From Phorcus lineatus (taxonomy: Eukaryota > Mollusca > Gastropoda > Trochida > Trochidae): 64,000 nt of DNA. This document shows positions 35,220 to 46,350 of the stretch, piece after piece; positions within the stretch are counted from its first letter, which is position 1, and each line of letters opens with the position of its first letter. The notes under the pieces are model-generated. The model had not been told where the DNA came from, ran no database searches, and worked only from the letters and a program-made list of their open reading frames with translations. The DNA is taken from positions 74,169,022 through 74,233,021 of the forward strand of contig OV121081.1 of the NCBI GenBank assembly GCA_921293015.1. Direction: 5' to 3'. Made by a program: the position numbers and the translations under genes.

Positions 35220-37387
35220 ATAGCAGATTGTCTCTTTACAGAGGATGTTAGAGGAAATTGGTTATAAAGATTGCGTTTTGTCTACATAGTATGTCAGGGT
35301 ATTCAGGATATTATGTTAGGAAAAATAATAAACATAGTTTCCAATCATTTAAGGACCAGGCTGAATCGTCTCATATATAACACATCATATGTGAACCATG
35401 ACATGAAACAATTAAAAATATAAATCCCAATATGACTGTCATCATACGTTGTAACCATCTTTTTTTCCTGCACCTGTCAATGCATTTCTTACTTTAGGTA
35501 AAGCCCTTATCCGTATAAAAATCTTACTAGACTACTGAATACCCTTTATAAAATATTTTCGAAAATATCCAGTAAAAGAGATTTTGAGTTACCTTTTAAA
35601 AAACGAATATGTAAACCCCCCACCTGGTTTTATTGAAATGAATGTTGAGAATTAGTTCCTTTGGCATTTGGTAAACTCCTCTAGTCTACTTAAGACTGTC
35701 AGATTCGAAACAAATACTATTTGGAATGTGTGACAATAACAGCAATCACTAAAAAAGGATAGAGGATTTATGTAAATGTACAATTAGAACTATTCAAAAC
35801 AAACGAAACTGCGCAAATATTGTTACTTGGCAATTAAACCACTCTCCGGAAAACAATCATTAGCCAGACAGTTCACAATTGAGTGAAACCTTTCCTCTGG
35901 TGGTTTCATATGTATGGTTTTTAAAAGAACCGTACCTCGATACTTATAAAAACATAGTTTATGTATATATTCATAAGTTGGGAAAGTGCCAGTTAGTAAA
36001 CTACTCTGCTCTTTTTCCACAAACATAATGCTATATTTGATAACGAGAACGTCTTCATTCGATTGTGGTAATTATGGCGATGGGCACGGCCACTGCTGTT
36101 GTTGTCAACCACTTCTCCAACTAAGAAACGCTTCTCAAATGTGGTACCTTTTATGCTTTCAAGTGGGTGAAATAAGAATCATAACTTCTATGTGCAGGGA
36201 CATTTGATGTTTAAAGGAATGAGTTTGAAACTAATTATGATAAATGATATTATATTAGACTTTGTATTTGGTTTCTGTCACTGTCTGATAAACATTACAT
36301 GAGAATCATTACTTCCTAATGCAGTAGTGATAATGTTCTCGGTAATGTTGATTTATTCTTTTTTTTCAATAAGGCATTGTCATGCTATCTACGTGGATAG
36401 GATGTTTGAAGTGAGTTAAAAAAACAGGAATTGGCTGAAATAGGATGTTTGAAGTGGTTAAAAAAACAGGAATTGGCTGAAATACTTTGAGTTTCATTGA
36501 ATGCAACTGGAAAATGCATTTTTTGTCATTTTTAATCAATATCTTTATAAAGATAATAAAAGTCAATGGGAGAGTCGTTACACAACTTTGAATTTCGTTG
36601 TTATTGTCATTTCTAAAATGTGTTTCTTTGATTACAATGAAAATGAGGTAGGTTAATCATATAGATCAATCACCGTTTCCATGTAATACTTATAGATGTT
36701 CGTTTCTGCTGATATATTAGAATATGTAGATTTAAATGACGTAAAAAATAATGGGACCATTATTTTCTTGTGAGGTCCGACTTACCCACATTTTCGGAAC
36801 GTGCATAGCCTTCCGAACTTTCTTCCAATTAAGCAGTTGAGATAATATATCCAGACAGAGAGAGCCATCGTAAAAAATTCATTCCTTAGAAAAAAAGAGC
36901 AAAGTCACTTAATTGGAACATTAGAATATTTCATATCGAAGTTTGTTAACCCATTAGTCTTAGCCTAATACGCCCTTTTTTATTTTTTTTTATCTTTTTT
37001 AATATTTTTTAAACATAAGACACAATTATCATAACATTTTTATCTGTGATTCTTTTTAAAAACTTTACACTCATCTTTGCCTAATTATAAGTCATGAAAT
37101 GCATACATGAATAACATTCAGCTCAAAGCCATTAAACAGCATTGATCAAGAATAGGAGAGATTGGATTTGCAGTGTCATTGATTTCATTTTATTCGTTTA
37201 TTTATGTTTATTGCAACGTTTAAAATGGTTTATAAGATACAAATGGTGAAAGATAGCTTCTCCGCGGGGTAATTTCAATAAAACAAACGTGAACACAAAC
37301 AATTTGACAAAACCATGGAGAGACTGGCATCATCCACTTGCATTGATTTCAACTTTGATGATATCAGCATAATCCTATTTACAAAAG
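35220..37387. other. R3 segment shared with R1 then R2
   Basis: 35220-35400 matches R1 3940-4130 (GCAGATTGTCTCTTTACA shared). 35630-36140 matches R2 17630-18240. The repeat at 36398-36482 is listed separately. No gene is recognised. Confidence 0.5.
36398..36482. repeat. 43-bp direct tandem duplication
   Basis: Two adjacent near-identical copies, each starting TAGGATGTTTGAAGTG and ending GGAATTGGCTGAAA, at 36398-36440 and 36441-36482. A private, recent-looking duplication. Confidence 0.9.
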
Positions 37388-37470
37388 ACGAATGCAATAA
37401 AATCAAATGTGTTGATTGTGAACTACAGACCACGGGAGGCAATCGTCGATATGAGACTTGCAGTTACACA
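37388..37470 (+). CDS. Alpha exon, second R3 copy (open frame)
   Basis: 83 nt after AG (ATCCTATTTACAAAAG). Two leading bases complete a codon, then 27 open codons: ECNKIKCVDCELQTTGG, then NRRYETCSYT. Four Cys. This has the same phase as the R4 copy and the same end point, which supports an exon. The GT donor seen in R2 and R4 has become AT here, so splicing may be lost; the frame also runs on to a stop at 37503. The pattern is unlike any domain I can name. A cysteine-rich extracellular module is plausible but unproven. Confidence 0.4.
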
Positions 37471-37605
37471 ATTTTTATTTTATTTCATCTTATTTTCTAT
37501 TGAGCAGGATGAACAACGCACTGAAATCACCTAAATTCACAATCTGAGTTAGTAAAATGTCGGTGAAAATCTAATCTCAAGTGTGTGATGAAATGAACAA
37601 TTGTT

Positions 37606-37613
37606 TGACGTCA
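37606..37613. promoter_or_regulatory. CRE-like TGACGTCA site
   Basis: The same octamer and position as 18943-18950 in R2, about 136 bp after the alpha exon. Confidence 0.35.
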
Positions 37614-37619
37614 CTAAAA

Positions 37620-39700
37620 GGCTGTCGATACAATAATTGCATCGAGTGACGAAACTTACCATCAATTACAGAAAAAGTAAAGTGAAGATAAAAATAAAAT
37701 GTCATTGATATTCCGAAAATTAATCACACGGCTGTATACACTGTTCAATACATTCAAATTATTAGTTTTGTGTACTCTTAACATCTTCACTCATTTTGTA
37801 GGAAAATATGAATATTTTAAATTAAACTTAAAGTTTACCTTATGTCGTGAAGCAAAGGTCTGCTGCAACTGCAGGTAACCGATGGCTGTCATGACATCTG
37901 TCCAAAAAAGCTAAACACTACTAACATCTAGATAAAAATAGCTTGAACACAATCTGAAAATTGACAAAAACTTGTCAATGAAGAACTTTGTAAGAAAAAG
38001 CGACATTATTCATTTGATTCCATTGACGTGGTGTATTAATGAATTTTAAGTGAGCAGATATTTGACATAATCGTTTACATAAGAATCCAATAGCCATTAT
38101 TTTCTTACTTAGGGCTAGCTCTAAGGCCTATTTCACTAGCGCTATTCCTGACTAATTCAAGTGGTTGACAAGTTTACATGCTCTCATGCAGAGGCAGAAC
38201 GTGTACAGCTGATTCAGACATACTGGTCTGTTCAGTGGACATATAATGATAATGAAATAACTTTCGCATATTACAAGTAAGATATGGCAAAGACAATGTT
38301 GAATTGGTTTGAATTGTTGAATTGATGTTTACATCTGAAGGTTTGTCACAGGTTGACAACTTAACAAGGACAGATGTGAATCTGGATGTACGATAAACAC
38401 TTTATGCACATTGACAGTTGAGTTGAGTCTGTTTTGAACGTTTTTTTAAGTTTTACTTAATATTTCAAAAATCATATCATATCATATATACCTGATTTAT
38501 TAGTAATAGTCACATAATATGAAAGGTCACACATTTATCATATGGTTTTCAACAGAAATATAAAAAAACATCATTTAATGGAGAGTCTGTCTCTTTTCAA
38601 AAACAAAATTGGATATCCTCTATCTATAGACAATAAGTCACTGACTTTGATTGAATTTGCCGTCTTCTACGCACTACAAAAGGGTGACTGAAAGGCTAAC
38701 ACAATTTTAAAATATTTCTCACTTACTTTTATTTAGCGCGAATTCGGAATTATTGATTATTTATTCCTACTGCCTACTCCTCCAGGAAAATCAAAATATC
38801 AAATCCTTATATGATGTTTTATCTGGTTGTTTAAATTACAATTTTGATCAGAATAGGTAACAGTCAAGTTCTTTCAAGTTTTAATGATTGTAGTACAGTT
38901 CTTTTCATCCAAATTGATATTTAGTTCATTACAAAGTAAATAGACGTTTTGATCATCAATCAATGTTTATGAGTTGTCTCAACTATAGTGATAAATAATA
39001 ATATCAAAATAAGTTTCTTTTCAAGTAAGCCCTTTCGGCATAGCTGCTTATGTTACTTGCTTGACAAAGAAAATGTTGATGCTGCTTTTAAGAGTTTTTC
39101 ACTTATTTTACTATTGCTAGTATTATTACAAGGAGAAAGCCGGTTACACTAATGTGGCAATGCATTGCGATGAAACCAACAAACAGGTACTGAAAATGAC
39201 AAACGTTGGCGGTACTGGGCTGAAATTCGTTATATGATTGAATCCAAACCTGTCTGCATGTAAACCAAATCTTTAGACAAAGATGCTAAGTCCCTTGCGG
39301 TATTCGAACACCGGACTTATCATTTTATTTCTTTTTCATGGGTACAGCAGGGTTTTTTTCATTGATTAACACATTCAGTTACAAAAGTACATTTGATATG
39401 ACATATATCTACTTAAATAGGTTGTGGCAGGAGGACAAGAATAAGATAAATGAATCATATTTACACTGGGAGTAGACGTTTAGTTTATGCACTTGGACGT
39501 TATGTTTCAGTTATGAGTCCAGCAAGAGAAGGTAAACCTTAAGCAAATTTTCGAGACCAGATGTACACCTTTGTCATTATAAATGAAATTCAATACACTG
39601 TTTCTTATTTCTTTGCGTTTATTCTTAAATAAGTGCCCGCTTTGCTTTCGAGATCTTGCCAGTCTTTTGCCACATCTGCATTAACGTAGCAAATGAAAAT
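37620..39700. other. R3 interior after the alpha exon
   Basis: 37640 is the empty site for the R2 MITE. 38410-39000 matches R2 19555-20620. 39040-39700 has no match; 39278-39320 contains GGTATTCGAACACCGG, a tRNA B-box-like string on the minus strand, without the rest of a tRNA. Confidence 0.45.
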
Positions 39701-39717
39701 TCGATTCTTTTTCAACA

Positions 39718-40483
39718 TTATGTACAATTTGTATTTGTACATATATATTTAATCGTCGTAAGTATTTTGTGAAGAACTCTGTATTGGAACAACCTGTGTT
39801 TCATGCTATAAGCTGCTTGGACAGGTATACAATTATACGTTTTCAACACTTCAGGTGTGATATTTATTATAGTAATGTAATTTTTGGAATGAATCGTCTT
39901 GGAATAATCGGGAATAAAATATACTACATCCTTTCTTAATTTTATAAAGTATTTCAAAGTTTGGAGGAATAAAGGGCAAATATTTCTGCTTGATAGAACA
40001 ACGTTTTAAGTATTTCTTCAGTGAGGATAATAAGTCTACATATTCAAGAAAGTTTATTTTAACTCCATACATTTCTATGAACTCATTGTATGATAGAAAT
40101 GTAAAAGTCGTTCATGAACTAAATATTGGATTACAAATAGTGGTCATATAATACCGATTATTTTCAATCGTTATATTATTGTTTGCCCAAATGTATTGCC
40201 TGCCGAGTTGTTCACTCTCAAGTGTATTTTTGTCTTGTAATTCAGACCAATTGTGAAATACATCTTTCCAAAATTGACTACTGAGTTGAGGGATATAATG
40301 TGTTCTCAGATAAGTTGGTCCCATTTCAAGAGGGGAAAGTTTACTTGTTTGATTAGATGCATATAAAAGGTATTTCACATTTGAATCGTGTACAAATAGC
40401 CTTCTTATCCATGATATTTTCTTAGATCAGATTGTATGGAAAATAGCAGGCCCGGACCTCTTGATCCGAAGCCAGGACGCGCT
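39718..40483 (-). pseudogene. LINE ORF2 C-terminal fragment
   Basis: The minus strand carries three overlapping frames that read in order as the region downstream of RT in a long non-LTR retrotransposon. First a KISWIRRLF segment near 40410, then FWKDVFHNWSELQ at about 40285-40250 and YIWANNNITIENNRYY. Then, after a frameshift, FLEYVDLLSSLKKYL at about 40050-40006. Last, a YSMKHRLFQYRVLHKILTT segment at about 39805-39750. The order and motifs (FWKDV..W, N..I.IEN, FQYR.LH.I) fit ORF2 proteins I recall from L1/Tx1-like elements, but the clade is not certain. It is broken by at least two frameshifts and lacks the RT core. Confidence 0.65.
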
Positions 40484-40869
40484 AGCCCTGCGCATCCAAA
40501 GAATAATGACATTTTTGTGCCATTAGATTGTCTACACCATCCAATATTAAACTCTCTTACAGTTGTCTCCCACCAATGCTTGATAAGAGTGACAAAATGT
40601 TTTATTGGGGTGAAACAGATATATGCAAAAATGTATAGTGTCTTTACTACACTGACATTTTAATATGATATAAGCCTTAATCTCTTGTAATGTACCTCAG
40701 TATATCCGAAAAACAGATAGATAAGTCTGATAGATATAGCAGATATAAATGTTGAACTGACTTATGCTTACACTTGCAATTTCATAAATATGGTAGTTTA
40801 AGTGGATAAGAACACATCAATAATCTTACAATAGTCAATTGTTCATCTGATCGCGTAATCTGTCTGCAG

Positions 40870-41100
40870 CTGGTAGCGGTGAATAACAAAATAAAAGTAA
40901 ATAATTTCATTTGATCTATAAAGAAAACTGGAAAAAGTACTACTTCAAAGTTTAGTTAATGCTAAACAGGCAGAACGATTCCACTGACTGTCCATTTTTT
41001 ATGAAGTTACAAGTAATTCACTAAGAGGTTTGACGAATAGTGTAGATTTTATATTTCAAATGAATCCAGAACCGCATCCTTGTAAAATTTGGTTAAGGTG
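40870..41100 (+). pseudogene. Broken beta exon, R3 copy
   Basis: An acceptor-like TCTGCAG precedes a segment that keeps VAVNNKIKVN against VMVNNKIKVE of R2, then stops within ten codons. Downstream blocks (ACTGTCCATT, AGAGGTTTGAC, CCTTGTAAAA) still align to R1 and R2. Dead copy with many indels. Confidence 0.6.
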
Positions 41101-42835
41101 CACAGCGATATAGCAGTACAATTCTCTCCACAACAATAAAAAGCCATGGATACAATTTTTTAATTTTACTCGACCCCAAAAAAGTAAAAGAACTATTTCA
41201 AAAAGTGTAAACAAAATAATACAATGTTACAAATGGGTTGTTTATTTCAGTTTTTGAACCAGTGGTATTAAATTAAAGCTAGTTGGTTAATCGTTTTTAT
41301 GTTAACAGAAGTTATTTCATATAGGAACTAATCAACTTATAATCTTTTATTGAAAAAAATACTTTGTCATCCTTTTCGCGGCCTTTACAACCCGACTCCA
41401 TTTCATACTCGTTAAAGCATGAGTCTATCAAAGCCAATATTTCCCAGATTGATGCATTCTATACACGATTTCCACTTTGAACACGAATGGTTGAGACATC
41501 ACTAATCGTAGGAAGATGATTAAATACTTCATTAATAGATCACGACACACATGAAACAAAGTTTCATGTAAGACATGAGATTTCGTTGCACAATAATTAC
41601 TAGGCTTTCAATTAAATTACTGGTTGTTCAGGTCATGCAATAGGACATGTAAGTAATGTGATTGATGATTATGTCAGAAAAAATCTTGTTACGCGAAGCC
41701 TTTTAAGATGATTAATTGATAACATGAAAACATATTATGATAATGGAAGGCAGTCTTGTAAGCTTTACCGTTTTATTATAGAAATTGACCTGATCTTTGC
41801 GATTTTTTAAATAAGATTCTTATATCATAATTAAATATAGTAGCTAAGAGTAAACATGTGAAGACTGGTTTTGCAGAAACTCAACTAAAAGCTTGGTTTT
41901 TCTTACTTATTTACTGTTATGTTTGGCCATATATGCACATGCTAGTTTTTCGTTTTCAAAGACTGAAACAAGCGTTAGTAGCACAAATATTGAACGATTG
42001 CTGATTAACAAGTTTATTGCAGATGTGTTCCTATTGCTATGATGACATGCAACTTCCTGTAGCAAAGAACCCCTGAAAAACATATATTTGAAAATAAGTT
42101 TTTGTAAAGAATTTTTTTAATTTTCGTTGATCATGTCATTTGAACTTTAAAAATAGATATGCTTTACAATTTTATAGAATATACTTAGTAGTTAACATTA
42201 GTTAAGCGTCAAAGTTTTAAATATTTGTTTTGAATAAAATGCAACTCACATGTGCTTTTTATAACAGAGTTGTCAAAATGTTTATAAAATAATTTGCACC
42301 AACAAGTGGATGAAAGTTGGTGTAGGTAGTTGGTTGGATGGACGCGCATTGATGGGGTGTGCATTAGATGATTGGGTCCGGGAAACACAGTAAAAAGATG
42401 CCTTGATTGGGTTTTTTACAAGGTTTTCCCCTTCATAAGTCTATGACTCTTTGAAGTTTCCTTTTTCTTTAGGACATACTTTGATAAGGCTGGCGTCTAG
42501 TCGAGCCTGCTGACTGGCGTTTAGTGTTCCTCTGTCCCTGTATAGACGGGATGCAGCGTCTCTCCGATGTACTGTTGTAACTTGGAATTCTGTAGATGCA
42601 TCCTTTTCGGTTTGGACAAACAGTTCCGGCTTTAAGTAGCTAAAATAAGGACAATGTGTTTATTATAGGTCGTCCAATACCATTGCCATACGTGACATTT
42701 TAGGGAAAGTTTATAATCTGTGAACGTCGATCACTTTGTTGACCCTCCTGGAAATGATACATATCAGTCTCCAAATGACTGTTGAGGAATCTTCCGTCAA
42801 TCCTGGTGCAATGTTGCATCCATTTCCTTTACAGT
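41101..42835. other. End of R3 and inter-unit DNA
   Basis: 41455-41830 is the conserved unit end shared with R1. From 42290 to 42830 the sequence is less AT-rich but has no frame or repeat I can identify. Confidence 0.45.
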
Positions 42836-43130
42836 TTGGGCGGAATAGCGCACTGAGTAGCTGATTAAGAGGTTTGTGGTTCGAATCCTGCTAGGAGCTT
42901 GTTAACTGTGTCTGCAGTAGAGCATTGTTCTACAGGCAGTAAGGTTGGGGTGTAATGCTACACTGAATTTCAGTGCAGTACCACCCATGGTTCACTAGTT
43001 GCAGACGTTGATCGCAGGTTTAATTTCCAAAATGAGTCGAGGTTGTGCTTGAAAGGCGTAGCGCGATTATTCATTATTATTTGTATCATGTTACTATACA
43101 TGTCTTGTTGTAAAGCGACTTGAAATTGAA
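42836..43130 (+). mobile_element. tRNA-derived SINE, copy 1
   Basis: The head has an A-box-like AATAGCGCACTGAGTAGCTG and a clear B box, GGTTCGAATCC (42879-42889). The body (TAATGCTACACTGAATTTCA, then CAGTACCACCCATGGTTC) matches the SINE at 50229-50415 in the same order. The tail may extend to TTGTAAAGCGACTTGAAATT at about 43110-43130. RNA polymerase III would transcribe an active copy, but this one looks old. Confidence 0.75.
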
Positions 43131-43457
43131 TCAGAACATTATTGTCATGTTGCAGGGTTAACTATCAATATAGAGAAAACTAAAGTTATAGTTTTCAAAA
43201 ACGGAGATGATCTCTTTTAAAGTAAAAGAGCTTTTATATCTAAATTTGTATTGTTTATTGCCAATATATGTATGTATTTTATCACATATATGTAAAGAGA
43301 CTTTCACGTCACCATGATACTATGTTGGACCCGGCAACAATATTTTTGGGATATATGGCACAGTCAATTTGATTTTTATAACGTTTTCTTTACAATGCCA
43401 TGCGTTGTTACTGGATAAGTATTTTTCTGCGCATTCTGGTCACCACAAGTCCCGTTT

Positions 43458-43769
43458 TCAGATCCATCCCGATCCCGTAAAGCTACCATATCCAAAGCTA
43501 TGGACTTGCTGGACGCACATCGATACACAACTTCTTACCCTGTCTGCTGTATGGCGCGTGTTTCTGTACCATTGCAACAACCTGATGTAAGTTGCGTGAT
43601 TGTTGTCGAAGGTTTTGGCAAAGAGGCTTTTATGAGCTCCTTGATGGGCCATTCCAACATCTTTCAATTTGAGTTTGACATGGGATATATGTCGTTTTCT
43701 TTTTACTAATGTTCCGCTAAAGTCTCTTGTGTCATGGTGACAGCTGTGTACAATCAAAATGCACAACAA
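43458..43769 (-). other. Unidentified 103-codon frame in a GC-richer island
   Basis: Begins MLCILIVHSCHHDTRDFSG, has a basic VKRKRHISHVKLKLKDVG segment and a Cys/Trp-containing end. The region is noticeably richer in GC than its surroundings and the other strand also has open frames of 69-73 codons. There is no paralogue in the other units and no domain I recognise. It may be an inserted element fragment. Confidence 0.25.
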
Positions 43770-44009
43770 TTCCGTACTTAATCATGCTTAACATGTCTCA
43801 GTATGTTTTTAAATTTAAGGACATATTTAGAGCATTCTTTTCATTCCCTACAGTTAGGATAGGTGCGTAAGACGAAGGATACTTAAAATAGAAGGCAATG
43901 AATGCAACGGACAATTGGTTTCTTTTTTCAGGAAACTTAAATATTTTTAGAAAAAGAGGAACCACCGACGCCTTGACAAAATGATTAATAAAAAGAAGGG
44001 AGTAGCGGG

Positions 44010-44220
44010 AGATTACATATATTCTTTGGTGAAGTGAAGCATTAAGTCCTCATGCCAAGCATTATGGTGGAGTAATGAACTGGACCGGCGTTAGAACACA
44101 TGAACTGTCAGAATAGCCTGAGGTTAATCTACAAGTATTAAACTTCTTGATCATTTAAACTGCAGTATTAGGAAGGCATTAGTCCATACAAGAAAAATAA
44201 TAACCAGTGCAAAGTGGACA
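44010..44220. repeat. Conserved delta block, R4 copy
   Basis: Paralogue of 31380-31580, with the best match around ATGGTGGAGTAATGAACTGG. Coding status is unknown; the minus frame kept in R3 has a stop here. Confidence 0.5.
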
Positions 44221-45334
44221 TTTTACTTAAACGTGTATAAGAATTCTCCATAATAATGCACTTTAATTTACTTTAAAATATATTCTGAAATTTTGATGAA
44301 CATGTTACCTGCTTGTTTGGAAGGCATCTAGTCTCACAGAGTATCTTATAGTTTGATAACTGTTGTGATGTACACAAATACATTATTAAGCATTTTCTTC
44401 ACAGCAATGTGGTTCTAATAAAAAAAAGAGAAACCTTGAAAGAACAATCATCTAGCTGTGTAGAAATGACAACACCACTCTACCAACGTTTTAATGTCTT
44501 TGGATAGCTTCTTTTACATTAGCTTGGTATTATATTGACAGAATAAAAGTGACCTTAAAATGGAAAATGAAAATCAATGTTTGATGCTGTAATGTAATTT
44601 GTGACATTCGTTCAAGTGAAGTGTATACATTTGAGTTATTGACTTTTTAACAACAGTCACCCCTTAAAACAGTATGCAACTTCAAAATCTTATATTATAA
44701 ATCTCTCAAATTTAATAAAATTCCTTACTTCCGGCAACTATTAACCGTAATGGCGTACTTAAAGTGAAAATGAAAATTTGATTTACAAATTAGACTCAAA
44801 GAATCGTAAATGTGATAATAGATTTGACGATTGCATGCCTTTTCAAAATTATTTTTGAAATAAAAGACTGAAAGTTTCATGTCTGACTAGCCTGTTATCA
44901 TATATTGTAAATGATGCTTTGGCCTATGAATGTCAACTAGATAGCAGTTTTCCCCCAACGTGAATAACTATTTTTGGTGAACCCTTTTTGCTGTTAAAAC
45001 TGGGGGGTGTGTAAGTTTAATTAATTGTTTTATTTATAAATTATATTGCACATATTGGACTATCAAACTATAAAATACTCTGCCAAAGTCTCAAACGAAT
45101 AAGTAATATTTGCTTATAAATGTCACAAAGCGGTATTTGTATTAAGTGTGTCTTTTTATGACCTGAATTGCAAGGAAATTGTTAATAAAGCAAACCTTCG
45201 TTGTCGACATTTGAAAAGACTTTCTCGTCATTTCAAGCAAGTGGAAAAGTGATTCTAGATACACTATCTTGATCTTTCAGATTTATTGATTTCATTCTTG
45301 ACGCATAGAGCTATATCTTGTTTACAATTCCAAG

Positions 45335-45426
45335 GTACACAATCGAATGAAGGTGATTGTATCAATTGTGTCGTTACTCACGCACTGCGGGAGGGTAATG
45401 GTCGATATCAGACTTGTAGCCAAACA
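45335..45426 (+). CDS. Alpha exon, R4 copy (open frame)
   Basis: 92 nt between TTTACAATTCCAAG and a possible GTATTA donor. Two leading bases, then 30 open codons reading TQSNEGDCINCVVTHALREG, then NGRYQTCSQT, ending exactly on a codon boundary. Three Cys (the CINC pair and the late Cys) are kept; the third core Cys is replaced. This is the only copy with acceptor, frame and donor all present. An ATG frame from 45286 runs through it, but the acceptor reading agrees with the other copies. Function unknown. Confidence 0.45.
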
Positions 45427-45649
45427 GTATTAAAATTTTCATCAACTGATTATCTATTGACCATATTGGACGAAGCAATGAGGTTTCCTTAATTCACAAA
45501 ATCGATTCAGCTCAAAGGCGGCTGTGCCCTACGTTGCAGTTCCAAGTTACTGAATTAAAGTTATACATTATATGTATATTTCAATACCAAAGTATGTTGT
45601 TTGACGAATGAGCTGATTGACTTTAGACAATAGATACTGGGTATTGAAG

Positions 45650-46065
45650 TTGATTGACATATCAGCAGCCGGAAATGATAGCAGATTTCTGTTTAAACAA
45701 GGTATTCGCATTCACACCACGATTTCACCGATACTGTTCCCTGTTGTTTTTAACATGTTAACACGAAGAGCGTTGAAGTGTCTAATTATATCATTATGAT
45801 ATATTTAACGTTTCAAACATAAAACTACAGTGACTGGTTAGCGACTCACAATTGATTTATGAGCATATACAAATTATAATTGCTTCATTTTTTTTATTCA
45901 AAACATCTCGCACATAATGTTACATTTGCTGAGATAGTGAGCCAATCCGAACACCAGACTGCAGTGATCGAAATTTCCGTAACAAGGATGGAATCAGTTC
46001 CGTTCATAGTTCCCTTAAATAACACAATAGAGATGTCTTTCAACTCCCACAATCATGATATCCTG
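45650..46065. other. Non-coding stretch after R4
   Basis: Short open frames at 45617-45799 and 45880-46122 show no motif or paralogue. Confidence 0.35.
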
Positions 46066-46350
46066 TGCATAGCTCAGTTGACCGCTAGCAATGAAGTTCA
46101 GCATCAGTGGGTTACCCGATGATTGCTGTATTAACTGAGAGTTCAAGGGTTTTTCCCTGTCCCACACTGAGGCACGAGTTCAGAAACTTGTGGTGTCTCC
46201 TAGGCAAGAGACTTTATGCAAAATGTCTCTGTTCACCCAGCAGTACTAATTGGGTACCTGGTGTAGATTGTGATGGAAGTGACCTTTAAGCGCTGTAACC
46301 GGCAGCTTGGGTTAGACCAGGGTAATAATGCAGGGATCGCCTTGAGCATG
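46066..46350 (+). mobile_element. SINE-like element with CCCAG/TGGGTACCTGG hairpin
   Basis: An A-box-like TAGCTCAGTTGACCG at 46070 and a GTTCAAGGGTTTTTCCC stretch (46141-46157), a possible decayed B box, are followed by a GC-richer body. The body includes CACCCAGCAG...TTGGGTACCTGGTG (46234-46263), a short hairpin I recall from widespread invertebrate SINEs. The 60-codon frame across it is a chance frame. Confidence 0.6.

Larger units (their letters stand above)
29865..41850 (+). repeat. Paralogous unit R3
   Basis: Third copy. Its left part (29870-33060) matches R1 150-2120, its middle (35220-39000) matches R1 3940 onward and then R2 17630-20620, and its right end (40730-41840) matches the beta-exon end of R1 and R2. 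The stretch equivalent to R2 20700-26860 is missing, so R3 has an internal deletion of roughly 6 kb, or R1 and R2 share a gain. In its place sits 39040-40700, which includes a minus-strand LINE fragment. R3 has two alpha exon copies (32456 and 37388) and a decayed beta exon. Confidence 0.8.
43990..45650 (+). repeat. Partial paralogous unit R4
   Basis: Two blocks match R3 in order. 44010-44220 matches 31380-31580 (shared features include a GAAGTGAAGCAT stretch and ATGGAGTAATGAACTGGACC-like text), and 45285-45640 matches 32410-32740, including the alpha exon. Spacing between the blocks is similar (about 1.3 kb against 1.1 kb). I saw no match to the later parts of R1-R3 beyond about 45700, so the unit is truncated or too diverged to follow by eye. 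Confidence 0.65.

Noticed and set aside
39278..39320. Minus-strand tRNA
   Set aside because: Only a B-box-like string; no A box, anticodon arm or acceptor stem. At most a SINE scrap.
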